In this document: piece after piece, positions 53,841 through 63,457 of the stretch
Numbering within the stretch: the stretch's first letter is position 1
Layout: each line of letters starts with the position of its first letter
From: Marinilabilia salmonicolor JCM 21150
GTDB lineage: Bacteria > Bacteroidota > Bacteroidia > Bacteroidales > Marinilabiliaceae
DNA: 64,000 bases
Direction of reading: 5' to 3'
NCBI RefSeq assembly: GCF_000259075.1
Contig: NZ_AJKI01000044.1
Location: forward strand, 1 to 64,000
Translations under genes and position numbers: made by a program
Notes under the pieces: model-generated
Seen by the model: the letters and a program-made list of their open reading frames with translations, nothing else
Databases searched by the model: none
Told to the model about the DNA's origin: nothing

Positions 53841-53876
53841 CAAACTTACATTTTTTCCTTGAAAAATGTAAGTTTG
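53841..53876 (-). terminator. Hairpin between PorP and type-B cargo genes
   Basis: A perfect 15-bp inverted repeat, CAAACTTACATTTTT (53841-53855) with 53862-53876 around a 6-nt loop. It lies 36 bp after the upstream PorP gene's stop, and has A/T-rich arms and a TTGGCTTTT tail on the minus strand. It probably ends that transcript, though the lack of a pure T-run leaves doubt. Confidence 0.55.
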
Positions 53877-53911
53877 TCTCAGGTTCGGTTGAATATGTTG
53901 TTTCGAACACC

Positions 53912-54952
53912 TTATTTGGCAGTAGCATCTTTGATGCCTTTCAGTCCCCTGTTTTTATCTCTTTGTGCTGCTTTTATGATGGCGTCTTTTTGAGTACAAG
54001 GCATTGCCCGCTTACTCTTATCCGAACAAATCCGGTATCCTGCCACCAGCAGCAAGGCACTTCCGAATTGTTTTTGAGCAGAGGTAAGTCCCAATTGATG
54101 TTCCACACCAAAAGAAAAGCTCCGGTAATCGATACCTATGGTGGTTCCAAATCCTAAATCCCGTCCTAACTGTCCATCCATTGACCTGCGGTAAGCCAAA
54201 ATTCCCCAAAGGGCGAAATTTGGATCGGGGGTGGGCATATAAAGCTTGAGGTTTGCGTCAAAACGGGTATGGGCGTTTGCGTCTCTTCTGTAATACAAAA
54301 GGGGTTCGATGTAAACGTCACGATCCGGGACTTTCCATGAGGTCCCTGCATGTGCGTGTATGACGGGGCCTGTCTGAGGTTCCCATTCCGATTGATACAT
54401 GGGGTTGTTTTGAGCGAAAAGTTCCGAGATGGCAACGCCAATATGATAGTTGTTTACTTCAAGCATCATTCCGGTGTTGGCGTTAAAACCGGTTCCGCTT
54501 TCTCCGGTTCCCGAAATTACAGGGTCCAGTGCTGCCCCGTCGGTGAAATTACCATAGTCCAGCGAGGTGTGGTTGATGATGGCAGAGAGACCAAAGTGAA
54601 GTGAGGTGAAACCATTTCTGTTTTCACGAAGCTTGATTTCCACAGAAAAAGATTGCTGAAGCCCCATCCGATTATAATTCCCGTTTCTGTCGTTGAAGAC
54701 ATAGGTTCCGGAGCCAAGATTGTTCATCAGAGGTGCCTGAAAAGCAAATAACTGAGTGGTGGGCGCCAGGTCAACCCCAAACCACTGCTTCTGGTAAAAT
54801 CCGTTAAAGGTAATACACTCACTGTTGTTTCCGGCATCTGCAGGATTTACCAGAAATAAATCGTATGCGTACTGATTGGTTATAAAATAATTCTGTCCCA
54901 GGGCGTTAAGGCTTATGATCAGGAGGCAGAGGGATAAAACTAGTTTTCTCAT
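53912..54952 (-). CDS. PorP/SprF family type IX secretion protein
   Basis: A 346-residue exported outer-membrane barrel with the family opening NQYAYDLFLVNPADAGNNS after a signal peptide. The ATG at 54952 (MRKLVLSLC) gives a normal signal peptide; a longer frame to 55003 would run into a MITE-like element. It follows the 1596-residue type-B cargo gene on the same strand, so it is the probable partner of that protein. Confidence 0.9.
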   Translation of the reverse strand: MRKLVLSLCLLIISLNALGQNYFITNQYAYDLFLVNPADAGNNSECITFNGFYQKQWFGVDLAPTTQLFAFQAPLMNNLGSGTYVFNDRNGNYNRMGLQQSFSVEIKLRENRNGFTSLHFGLSAIINHTSLDYGNFTDGAALDPVISGTGESGTGFNANTGMMLEVNNYHIGVAISELFAQNNPMYQSEWEPQTGPVIHAHAGTSWKVPDRDVYIEPLLYYRRDANAHTRFDANLKLYMPTPDPNFALWGILAYRRSMDGQLGRDLGFGTTIGIDYRSFSFGVEHQLGLTSAQKQFGSALLLVAGYRICSDKSKRAMPCTQKDAIIKAAQRDKNRGLKGIKDATAK

Positions 54953-54992
54953 TAATATGGTTTTTTGGGGTAGTGAGGGTTTTTTACTGAGA

Positions 54993-55119
54993 GGCTGTCC
55001 CAAAAGTCCAAATTTAATGTCATTCTGAGCTTGTCGAAGAATCTTTTCGTTTGATAAACAGATGTTTCGACTACGCTCAACATGACCCTATTTTTGTGTT
55101 TTATACTTTTTGGACAGCC
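54993..55119. repeat. MITE-like element (family D)
   Basis: The ends are inverted: GGCTGTCCCAAAAGT and ACTTTTTGGACAGCC. Inside, GTCATTCTGAGC with TTGTCGAA pairs with TTCGACTACGCTCA plus ATGAC, a nested palindrome. Similar short elements are frequent between genes in Bacteroidota. It sits between the large type-B cargo gene and its PorP partner, so it may affect their co-transcription. Only one copy is in the window. Confidence 0.7.
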
Positions 55120-55132
55120 CTTTTGTCTGTTT

Positions 55133-58100
55133 TTATCTTTTGATGGTTACGTTTCCTTTGATTAGTTTGTCAACCGGTTGCAGGTGTATTACATACCAGT
55201 AATCATCAGATGGCAATGGTTTATTTTGGTATTCACCGTCCCAGGAAATGGATTCGGAAGCTTTAAATTTCCGTAATAGTTTTCCATATCTGTCGTAGAT
55301 GAAAATTTCCGAATCCGGCAACCGTTCAATACCATCAATAATCCAGTTGTCATTGAATCCATCGTTGTTGGGTGTGAAAAAGTTGGGGACATCGATGTCG
55401 TAAGTGGAGTTGAGACTGAATACCTTCAACGCGGTACATCCGTTTTTGTCCTCCACATATACGGTATGCTCACCATTCTGAATGTTTTTAAAGGTGTTTT
55501 CATCCTGCAGGCGGTTTTCGTTGTCAATGGCAAACTGATAAGGACTTGTGCCGTTGTCAGCAAATACACTCACCTGGGCATAATACAATGTATCGAGTCT
55601 GGTGATTTCGGGAGACGGGTAATAATCCACATGAATGGTGTCACGCAAATAGAAGCAACCGTCAAATATTTCTACCCAGTAATCGCCGGGTTCGGTAATT
55701 TCCTGTGTCTGCTCCTGATTGCCGGTGTTCCAGTTGTAATCAATGAATGGCGTGATGGTCTGTTCTCCGGAGTATTCAGAAATACGTTCGGCACCTGCGT
55801 CTATTATCAGTTCATCAGAATCGCAGGCAGTGGTGTCATTACCCAGGGTATATCCCGGATAGCCTAATAAATCCACTACTTTTGTATCCCAGCCAATACA
55901 TCCGAATTCATCAATCACATACACTGTATTAAGGGTATCTACCAGGTCAGCCGTAATAAACCGCCCTTTTTCGCCGTTGTGCCAGGTATAGTCATTAAAT
56001 CCTTCCTCTGCTTCTATCTGCACAGGGTAATCCACCGGGCAGATAAACTCATCTGGGCCCAGGTTCACATTGGGCAACTTTCGCCAGGTAAAGGTCATGG
56101 AATCTTCCGAAATACAACCGTTGTCGTCCACTACTTTAACTTTGTGTTTCCCATTGCCAACAGTGATGGAAGTAACATTCTGTTGGTAAGAGTTCCAGTA
56201 GATTTCTTTAAATGGAGCAACCGAAAGAGTAATCTCATGGCCGGGACATTCTTGCCTGTTTGGGCCCAGATCAACAATCGGCAATTCAAATACATCAATA
56301 TTGGCAGTTTCGGTAGCAGTACATCCGTTTTCATCCCATATCTGAAGTGAGAATGTTAGATTAAGACCTGCTGCCTCGGTTTTAAAGACATTGGTTTGAC
56401 CATCGTCTGAATTTCCATTCCACTCGTAGCGGGTGAAAGAGGGTTCGGTCATTACCATCAGGGTGTCATACAAACATTTGTCGTCGTCGGCTCCCAGCAC
56501 GAATTTAGGCGCCGGCAGGTGGCTGAGGGTCATTGTTCCCTTGTTGGTGCAGCCATTGTGGTCCGTAATATTAAGGGTGTAATCTCCTTCATCTGTTACA
56601 GCCCAGTCTGAATCTGGATCTCCTTCATTGGTGGTCCCATTCTGACTCCAAAAATAAGTGTCAACACTTAATGATGCAGGCTTTTGCAACGTAAAGGATT
56701 CATTGTCGCAGAATTCGTCATTCTTCAGCTCTACGTCTGTCAGTTCATGGTAGGAGATTTCCACTTCGTCGATGAATTTACAAACGGCATCATGTACTTC
56801 CAGGAAATAGACTCCTGCCTCAGGATTTCCCGGTTGGGCATCTCCCAAATCTGTTTCGGTGGAATATTCAACCAACTCGTCATTTTCGTTACGCGTGTAC
56901 CATTTGTAATCTCGTGGGGCTTGATCTGCCGGATCGGTTTGTGGCGAAAACCAGCCATGTGCTGATTCATCCAATGCCAAGTGAACATCTTCATTTGGAC
57001 AGAAGGTTTCATCAGGGATGTCAAAGGTGGGTTTTGTCCATGTACTTACTACTGTTGTGGCGGAATTGGAGCACCCATTGTCCTGTGTGGCAGTTAGCTG
57101 ATATGTTCCGGCATCGGAGACAAGCAGGTAGTTTTCGGAGCTCAGTACTGTTCCTGAGGGATCACCGACTTCCACCCATTCGAAAGAAGTATAAAGCGGA
57201 TTTTCAACCCCGATTTTTATCATGTTTCCTTCTCCTTCACAAAGGTTGGCTTCTGTATCGATACCGATGGGGGGAACATCCTGCACATCCAGATTAAAGG
57301 ATCCCGACACGTTACATCCGTTTTCGTCGATGGCAGTGATGGTGTAAGTCCCATCATGAGAGTTATCAGCAGTGCCTATAGAATATATGTGATCCGGGCT
57401 CGTTGTCAGGGGAGTTCCTTCAAATTCCCACTGATAATTGGTGAAATTGTCATGAATCTCAATGTCTATGGAGTTGCCGATACAAACACTGGTGTCTGCG
57501 CCAAAAGAGAATACCTGTTCGTTGTAAACTTCAAAAAAGGCACTGTCTCTATTGACACATCCATTGGCATCTTCAACCCGAATATAGACTGAGTCGGTCT
57601 GATTCATTATGAGTTCATGGGTTTGAGAAAGGGTGTTTTCGCGACCAGCTCCCTGCCAGATGTAGTCGGTATAGCCGGCATCTAATGTGAAAGTATGTGA
57701 TGCTCCAGGGCAAACTGCTGCATCAGTAATGTCAATGTCGGGCAGTGCATGAACGGTAAGTTGTTTCGTTTTATTCACATCACACTGCTCTTTGGTAACT
57801 ACTGTCAGAGAGTATTCGACTCCCGACTGTGTTGGGACAATGTAGGGTTCGTTGTAATTTTCTACAAGTGTGCCATCAAGATACCACTGGTATTCAAGAA
57901 TTAAGTCTTCTCCGGAAATAATTTCTGCTTTTAAGGTGTCCCCAAGACAAATGGCATCCGCTTCAACATTCCATTCTACTACCGGAATGGTACGGGCTTT
58001 AACGGTTGTGATATCTGTGGTGGTACACACATCATTGTCGGCAGATATTTCATAGGTTGCTGTCAGTGCAATTTCTATCTCTTCATCGGCTTCCAGCCCT

Positions 58101-59923
58101 TCCGGAATGGTATAGGTGGTTCCTGTGCTTCCGTCGGGCCAGGTATAGATGTAGTCTTCTTCTGCTACAACTTCAAATTCAATGGGCTCGCCCGGGCATA
58201 AAACAGTGTCTCCTTCAATCGTGAAATCCGGGGTAACAGACTGAATTTCTATGACATCTTGCAGAACACATTGCGGGTCGATGGCAGATGATGCAGTGAG
58301 TCCATAGATTCCGGGCTCCTCCACAACGATTGAAGGGGTGTTCCCCAAATTCTCGGTGGTAAATTCATCTACATAATGAACCCATTCGTAATCATTCATG
58401 GGTTCCTGTGTTTCCAATGTAATGCTTCCATCGCTTGCACAGAAGATATCCGGGCCTTTGATTCTTAAGGAGCTAAAACTGGAGAAATAACCGAAGCTCA
58501 TACTGCTGTTGTTTTCATCCAGGATACTCATGTGGAAAAGACCGGGATTACTTATTGTGTATGGGTTTGTTGTGGAAAGACCAACGGTTCCGTCTCCCAT
58601 TTTTATTACAGTTGTAACCCAGGGGTCAGAAAAAGTCTCAGTTCCGGGAACGGTAACCCAGTTAACTACCGTTGGGTCGTCAAAATATCCGGTAACCTCA
58701 GCACCTTTGTTATCCTCTAGCGTAAAACTATCCTTGTTCGAATCTTTGGTCATTATCTGAACCCAAAAACGTTCTTCCAGAACTCTGGTAAAAGAGATTC
58801 TTGTTGATCCGGTGCAGGTGATAGGGGGTAGGATAGCACTACCTAACTCTTTGCCGTCCGGGACATGTGGTTCCCACCTGTCGGGGATACCCGTGACATG
58901 GTAAACGTAAACGGGTTTGTCACTATTGATGTGTACAGCATTCTCATCTATGGCAATATCAAGGGAATAGGACTCTCCTTTGTCCAGTGTAATGTCAACA
59001 CCTCCACTATTGTTAAGTTCTATGTTTGTGTCGTCTTCTGTGGCTAAAATGTATATCTTTTGATCTGTTTTGATAGGTTCCTCCGGAGTCCAGGAATTTC
59101 TTTGGTCCATCTGTCCGTACATGGTGTTCATTGCGATGTATTCAGTCCCGATGACATCCGTGGGTATGAGTTGGTCTCCGATTAAATCGTGAGGTCCGGT
59201 TCCGTCTCTTTGAATAGAGTCATCGGATATTGTTACTGCAATGGGATGGTTCGATGCAATATAAGTTCCTCCCAGTTGATCCGCTTCATCCTCCCCCGAA
59301 GCCCAAATAGAATAAGTTTGTCCACGGTCTAATGTTACTGTGATGGTTTCACCGGCCGAATGTCCATTGACGTCACCGGTAAGGTTGATGGTAATTTCGG
59401 TGTCGTCTTCAGTGGCCACAATGTCAATCCGCTCTCTTGCAGGAGTGGAAAAGTGATGGTTGTAGAATTCGTCCTGGGAAGGTACAAAAAACTCGGTCCC
59501 TAATGCATTATCACCTTTAAGCGTGAATTTATCCGGGTTGTTTGTGTCGGTAACCTCGTAATAAACCGAAATGTCCTGATCTGAAACGATATGAATTCCC
59601 ATATCGTTGATCTGATTATACGGCTTGTTTTCAATTAGATCTTTAAATGTTTGGTTGTTAGGCCCTTCGTAGGTGAATTGTGAGTTCGCCGGGACTGTGA
59701 ACTGAGCGATGGGGTTGGTCTGATCCGTTCCCAGAAATATCTCCACATAGGCTGGTTGGTCAAAAGCTGTAATTCTGAAAACCACCGGATCATCTCCGTG
59801 ATTAACGGTCACTTCCGGTGCAACGAACCAAAAATCCTGTCCCACCTGAGCGTAGGATTTGCTTGTTGCAAAAAGAGTGAGCAATGCCACAAAAAAGAAA
59901 AAACGGGTTGTAGAGTTTCTCAT
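55133..59923 (-). CDS. Giant IgGFc-binding/PKD-repeat surface protein with type-B sorting domain
   Basis: A 1596-residue exported protein. After a signal peptide (cleavage near SYA-Q), the first 470 residues resemble the IgGFc-binding N-terminal domain (VGQDFWFVAPEVT, then two VATEDDT or LATEDDT repeats). About ten Ig/PKD-like repeats follow, each with paired cysteines and VCPG, CLGD or C-x-G motifs. The type-B C-terminal domain begins near 1512 (VPNFFTPNNDGFNDNWI) and ends GNVTIKR. It is a probable type IX-secreted adhesin or matrix protein. IgG binding is not implied. Confidence 0.92.
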   Translation of the reverse strand: MRNSTTRFFFFVALLTLFATSKSYAQVGQDFWFVAPEVTVNHGDDPVVFRITAFDQPAYVEIFLGTDQTNPIAQFTVPANSQFTYEGPNNQTFKDLIENKPYNQINDMGIHIVSDQDISVYYEVTDTNNPDKFTLKGDNALGTEFFVPSQDEFYNHHFSTPARERIDIVATEDDTEITINLTGDVNGHSAGETITVTLDRGQTYSIWASGEDEADQLGGTYIASNHPIAVTISDDSIQRDGTGPHDLIGDQLIPTDVIGTEYIAMNTMYGQMDQRNSWTPEEPIKTDQKIYILATEDDTNIELNNSGGVDITLDKGESYSLDIAIDENAVHINSDKPVYVYHVTGIPDRWEPHVPDGKELGSAILPPITCTGSTRISFTRVLEERFWVQIMTKDSNKDSFTLEDNKGAEVTGYFDDPTVVNWVTVPGTETFSDPWVTTVIKMGDGTVGLSTTNPYTISNPGLFHMSILDENNSSMSFGYFSSFSSLRIKGPDIFCASDGSITLETQEPMNDYEWVHYVDEFTTENLGNTPSIVVEEPGIYGLTASSAIDPQCVLQDVIEIQSVTPDFTIEGDTVLCPGEPIEFEVVAEEDYIYTWPDGSTGTTYTIPEGLEADEEIEIALTATYEISADNDVCTTTDITTVKARTIPVVEWNVEADAICLGDTLKAEIISGEDLILEYQWYLDGTLVENYNEPYIVPTQSGVEYSLTVVTKEQCDVNKTKQLTVHALPDIDITDAAVCPGASHTFTLDAGYTDYIWQGAGRENTLSQTHELIMNQTDSVYIRVEDANGCVNRDSAFFEVYNEQVFSFGADTSVCIGNSIDIEIHDNFTNYQWEFEGTPLTTSPDHIYSIGTADNSHDGTYTITAIDENGCNVSGSFNLDVQDVPPIGIDTEANLCEGEGNMIKIGVENPLYTSFEWVEVGDPSGTVLSSENYLLVSDAGTYQLTATQDNGCSNSATTVVSTWTKPTFDIPDETFCPNEDVHLALDESAHGWFSPQTDPADQAPRDYKWYTRNENDELVEYSTETDLGDAQPGNPEAGVYFLEVHDAVCKFIDEVEISYHELTDVELKNDEFCDNESFTLQKPASLSVDTYFWSQNGTTNEGDPDSDWAVTDEGDYTLNITDHNGCTNKGTMTLSHLPAPKFVLGADDDKCLYDTLMVMTEPSFTRYEWNGNSDDGQTNVFKTEAAGLNLTFSLQIWDENGCTATETANIDVFELPIVDLGPNRQECPGHEITLSVAPFKEIYWNSYQQNVTSITVGNGKHKVKVVDDNGCISEDSMTFTWRKLPNVNLGPDEFICPVDYPVQIEAEEGFNDYTWHNGEKGRFITADLVDTLNTVYVIDEFGCIGWDTKVVDLLGYPGYTLGNDTTACDSDELIIDAGAERISEYSGEQTITPFIDYNWNTGNQEQTQEITEPGDYWVEIFDGCFYLRDTIHVDYYPSPEITRLDTLYYAQVSVFADNGTSPYQFAIDNENRLQDENTFKNIQNGEHTVYVEDKNGCTALKVFSLNSTYDIDVPNFFTPNNDGFNDNWIIDGIERLPDSEIFIYDRYGKLLRKFKASESISWDGEYQNKPLPSDDYWYVIHLQPVDKLIKGNVTIKR

Positions 59924-60267
59924 TACGGGGTAGCTTTAATGGTCAAATAATACAATCAATTTTAATTGTACAAAAAATCTTCCTTCCTGATAATACAAGA
60001 AGAAAGTAACATACATAATTTATGTATTCAGGTTAAGGGATAGGGTTAAAAAAAGTTACAGAATAAAACTCTTAAAAGTTTATACGTAACTTTTTTTGAA
60101 ATGTTTTGGTTTTCAGCAGGAATAATTAGGACTAGCAAAAATAGAAAAAAAACAATACAAATTCGAAAGTGTGAAATATTCTTACGGGAAGTGCATGGAG
60201 GTTAACGGAGAAAAATGAATGTTTAATCAAATTGGGGAATGAAAGGCTGAAATTCTGAGAGCAAAAG

Positions 60268-60286
60268 CCCAGGGCGACGCCCTGGG
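60268..60286. terminator. GC-rich palindrome downstream of mscS
   Basis: CCCAGGGCG pairs with CGCCCTGGG around a single A, flanked by AAAAG and TTTTG. It lies 34 bp after the mscS stop on that strand and could terminate it, or be a family C remnant (it shares the CCCAGGGC core). The rest of the gap 59924-60319 contains two lone sequences like family A ends, at 60015-60037 and near 60290-60306, and no other feature. Confidence 0.5.
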
Positions 60287-60319
60287 TTTTGACAATAAAC
60301 CAGGTTAAGCAAAAAGGAT

Positions 60320-61240
60320 TTATTTTCCTTTTTGATCCACAGACAATTTAAGCGGATTGATCTCCTCGCCCCAGTAAACAGTGGTGTGTGGGAATGGTAT
60401 TTCGATGTTTTGCTTGTCAAATGCAATTTTAAGCCTTCTCCGGTATTCACGGCCCGTACTCCATTGGGTAATGGGGCGGGTTTTGAGTCGTGCTTTGATG
60501 ACAAGAGCACTGTCGGCAAATTTATCCAGCCCGAAAATCTCGATGGGTTCAAGGATGTTGGTTCCAAATTCCGGGTCGTTTTGCAAATCATCTCCTACGT
60601 CCTTCATAATTTGCATCACCTGATCCACATCTTCTTTGTAGGCTACACCAATATCGAATACCATTGCTGACCATTCTTTGGTCATGTTGGCCAGTGTACT
60701 TATTTTTCCATTCTGAAAAATGTGGACGGTACCGTTGAAGTCTCTGAGCGAAATGGTGCGCAGCTCTATTTTTTCTACCAGGCCTCCGGTGCCGTTGATG
60801 ATGGCAACATCACCGGTACGAATCTGGTCTTCAAGCAGCATAAAGAATCCGGAAATGTAATCGCGCACCAGTTCCTGAGCGCCAAAGCCAATTGCCAACC
60901 CGAGTATTCCGGCACTTGCAATCAGAGGGCCCACATCGATGCTGAATTTGCTCAGCATCATTATAATAAAGACGGTAAACAATATTATCCGTACTGCTCC
61001 AAGAATAATTCCGGTAAGTGTGTTAATCCTTTTTTCTGTCTCCAATGAATCTGTTGACTGGTCATTGGCTGCCCTTTTAAGAAGAATCTTTTTTAAGCGG
61101 GAAACCGAGAAGGTTACCACTCGAAGCATTACTGTCAGGGCTATGATAAGAATAATCAAGCCGGGTAGTTCATTGATGGCCCAGTCGATGGAGCTTTCCA
61201 GTAATTTTGACCAAAAGGCGGATGTAAATAATTCGTTCAT
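60320..61240 (-). CDS. Small-conductance mechanosensitive channel (MscS family)
   Basis: A 306-residue inner-membrane protein with about three N-terminal helices and an MscS beta domain. The pore-lining segment and the following motif GILGLAIGFGAQELVRDYIS plus GFFMLLEDQIRTGD are family hallmarks. Such channels open on osmotic downshock to release solutes. With the nearby trehalose operon it could form part of an osmotic response, but they are not in one operon. The C-terminal region (KTRPITQW to TVYWGEE) is typical. Confidence 0.92.
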   Translation of the reverse strand: MNELFTSAFWSKLLESSIDWAINELPGLIILIIALTVMLRVVTFSVSRLKKILLKRAANDQSTDSLETEKRINTLTGIILGAVRIILFTVFIIMMLSKFSIDVGPLIASAGILGLAIGFGAQELVRDYISGFFMLLEDQIRTGDVAIINGTGGLVEKIELRTISLRDFNGTVHIFQNGKISTLANMTKEWSAMVFDIGVAYKEDVDQVMQIMKDVGDDLQNDPEFGTNILEPIEIFGLDKFADSALVIKARLKTRPITQWSTGREYRRRLKIAFDKQNIEIPFPHTTVYWGEEINPLKLSVDQKGK

Positions 61241-61496
61241 AATATTTATGTTTTGCTATAAAAATACAAAACACCCGGAAAGATAAAAACAGTTCTACTG
61301 TCTTTTGTGGTGTTTAATCTAATTCGGATTATTCATAAAGAATCCCTGCCTGCGGCAGCGACTAAGGCTCATTAAAAACTTTCTCTAAAAGTTTAACTTT
61401 GCCTAAGCGGGGAGTAGTCTGAACTAAATCCATATATTTTTTAATTTTTGAATAGATCAGTCCTCCAGAAAGCGAGGCTTTTTCATTTTATAAGGA

Positions 61497-61567
61497 ATAC
61501 ATAATGTTGCTGTGTTTTTAAAAGGCCAAAGGTCTTTAAGCAATAGCCTGTCTTATGTGTAAGGTAG
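61497..61567. repeat. Family C repeat, internally deleted copy
   Basis: It matches the left flank (ACATAATGTTG, then AAGGTCTTTAAGCAATAGCC) and right end (TGTCTTATG..TAAGGTAG) of 36922-37167 but lacks the palindromic middle. It ends 2 bp before the stop codon of the PorE-like gene. The remaining gap 61241-61496 shows no gene. Confidence 0.7.
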
Positions 61568-61568
61568 G

Positions 61569-63428
61569 TTAAAAAGCAGGCTTCATTTTTAATGGGACAG
61601 TAAGATTCAGATTCAGATACCCTGTGCTTTTGGAAAAAGTAGAATAATCGGTCTGAATCGAGGAGAAGCCGGTCCTGCTGAATTCAAGCTGGTAGTTGGA
61701 ATAGGGATGGAGCCTGATCCGAAACCTGCCTTCATAATCAGTAGTGAACGTTTTTGTATCGCGCGATGCAGATGACACGGTAATGGTAACGTCAGAAAGA
61801 GGAGAGCCATTGTCGGACCGTGTAACCTGGCCATAAATACCATAAAGGGGGATGGGACTTAATCTGATAATTAACGGACTTTCGGAAACCGGTAGCGTTT
61901 TTTCATACGGGTAATAGAATTCTGCTGCTGCCATGATGGTAATATCTCCTTTTGTCCATCCATTTATGACGAATTCGCCATTTTCTTCAGATACTGCTTC
62001 CCCGAGGTATTGCCCGCGGTTATCCAACACTCCGGCAATAACTCCTTCCACCGGATTTTCGGATTCCTGGTCAACCACTCTGAGTTTTAATTGATTTTGA
62101 GCCTCTTCGTTTAATTGAGAAGCGTCTTCTTCGAATGAAACCGGTTTAATAACCGAAAACCGGTACAGGTCGTCATCTCCCTGACCGCCCGGACGGTTCG
62201 AAGCAAAAAAGCCTGTCCGGCCATCATTGTTTACATAAATGGAAAAATCATCTTTCCCTGAATTAATGGGGTGTCCCATGTTTCTCGTGACATACTTCCC
62301 GTCAGTATTTTTTGCCATAAAAAGATCCAGACCACCCATTCCGAGGTGACCATCGGAAGAAAAATACAGGATGCCGTTGTTATCTTCAAAGGGGAACATC
62401 TCATTTCCTTCGGTGTTGATCTCCTTCCCGGCATTTACCGGATTATGCCAGCCATCGGATGATCGATCGGCATACCAGATGTCACTGCCTCCGAATCCCC
62501 CTTCCCGGTTGGAGGTGAACCAGAGTCGTTTGCCGTTCTGTGTCAGAAACGGATGGCCGCTTGAAGATTCGGGTTCGTTTATCGGCAATTCTGTAGGGGA
62601 GTCCCATTTACCCTCTGCGTTGCGGGAGAAATGAACAATCATCAACCGGTTGTAATTGTCATTTCCTTTCTGTTTAAATACGGAGTGAAAAGTATTGCGC
62701 GTGAGGAATATTTCTGTGCCATCAGCATTAAAACACAAAGGACCGTCGTGAAATATGGATTTGAGTTTTGGGAAAAGGGGGTCGGGGTGGGAAAATGTCT
62801 GTCCCTGTTTCACAGATTTAAAGACGTTGAGGTAGGGTTTGTGATCACGGGCAGTCCGACGTTTGATGACCGTTTCCATTGCTCTGTCGGATGCAAAAAA
62901 CAAAGTTTCATTGCTCCAGAATGGGCCAAAATCGGAATTAGAACTGTTAATCTCAAGAGGGCTTATCTCATAGCGTTTGATGGCGGTGGCAGCCTGCACA
63001 AACTTCAGGGTGTTGATTTGTTCCCGGGCTCTTGTGTCATCCGGATTCTCCTGGGCATACCGTTTCATGATGCGTTCGGCAGAACGATATTTTTCCAGTG
63101 ATTGCAAAACCCTGGCATAAGTATAAAGAAATTCGCCGGAGAGTTTCTCCTCTCCAATCAGAGTGAAAATATAGGCGGCCTTTACAGGTTCGTTCAGGCG
63201 ATAATAGGTGACGGCGAGAAGTCCTTTTTCCTGAGCGTTGAGGGTTCCTTCTCTGAGCAGATCTTCAAAGATTTCTATGGCGCTGGGGTAAGCCATATCG
63301 TTAAATGCACGAATGGCTTTCTCTGATTTTTTAGAAGAGGGTATAATGTGTTGAAAGCTTTCCCGGCTTTGTCCGTAAAGAGCTGTAAGAAAGATGAAGA
63401 AGAATGTTATGAAAAGAGTTCTGTACAT
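61569..63428 (-). CDS. PorE-like TPR / beta-propeller protein without OmpA domain
   Basis: A 619-residue exported protein. A signal peptide precedes TPR-like helices (about 35-150), then a WD40-like PD40 propeller with repeated FASDR, FTSNREGG, FSSDGHLGMGG and FASNRPGGQGDDDLY segments (about 170-430), then two carboxypeptidase-regulatory-like domains. This is the order in PorE-type type IX proteins, which end with an OmpA-like peptidoglycan-binding domain. Here the chain stops at LKMKPAF without it. A family C repeat lies at the stop codon. It follows a PorP/SprF gene by 29 bp. Confidence 0.88.
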   Translation of the reverse strand: MYRTLFITFFFIFLTALYGQSRESFQHIIPSSKKSEKAIRAFNDMAYPSAIEIFEDLLREGTLNAQEKGLLAVTYYRLNEPVKAAYIFTLIGEEKLSGEFLYTYARVLQSLEKYRSAERIMKRYAQENPDDTRAREQINTLKFVQAATAIKRYEISPLEINSSNSDFGPFWSNETLFFASDRAMETVIKRRTARDHKPYLNVFKSVKQGQTFSHPDPLFPKLKSIFHDGPLCFNADGTEIFLTRNTFHSVFKQKGNDNYNRLMIVHFSRNAEGKWDSPTELPINEPESSSGHPFLTQNGKRLWFTSNREGGFGGSDIWYADRSSDGWHNPVNAGKEINTEGNEMFPFEDNNGILYFSSDGHLGMGGLDLFMAKNTDGKYVTRNMGHPINSGKDDFSIYVNNDGRTGFFASNRPGGQGDDDLYRFSVIKPVSFEEDASQLNEEAQNQLKLRVVDQESENPVEGVIAGVLDNRGQYLGEAVSEENGEFVINGWTKGDITIMAAAEFYYPYEKTLPVSESPLIIRLSPIPLYGIYGQVTRSDNGSPLSDVTITVSSASRDTKTFTTDYEGRFRIRLHPYSNYQLEFSRTGFSSIQTDYSTFSKSTGYLNLNLTVPLKMKPAF

Positions 63429-63457
63429 CAGAGCTTATTAGTTGTTGAGTTTTAAAT

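Noticed and set aside
55133-59923. A host-immunoglobulin-binding virulence factor
   Set aside because: The IgGFc-binding domain name is historical; similar domains are widespread in environmental bacteria, so IgG binding cannot be inferred.
60223-60591. A 122-codon minus-strand open frame overlapping the end of mscS
   Set aside because: It overlaps the conserved C-terminal part of MscS in another frame and then runs into the palindrome.
62631-63101. A 156-codon plus-strand open frame
   Set aside because: It is antisense to the PorE-like gene and spans its propeller repeats, so the real coding strand is clear.
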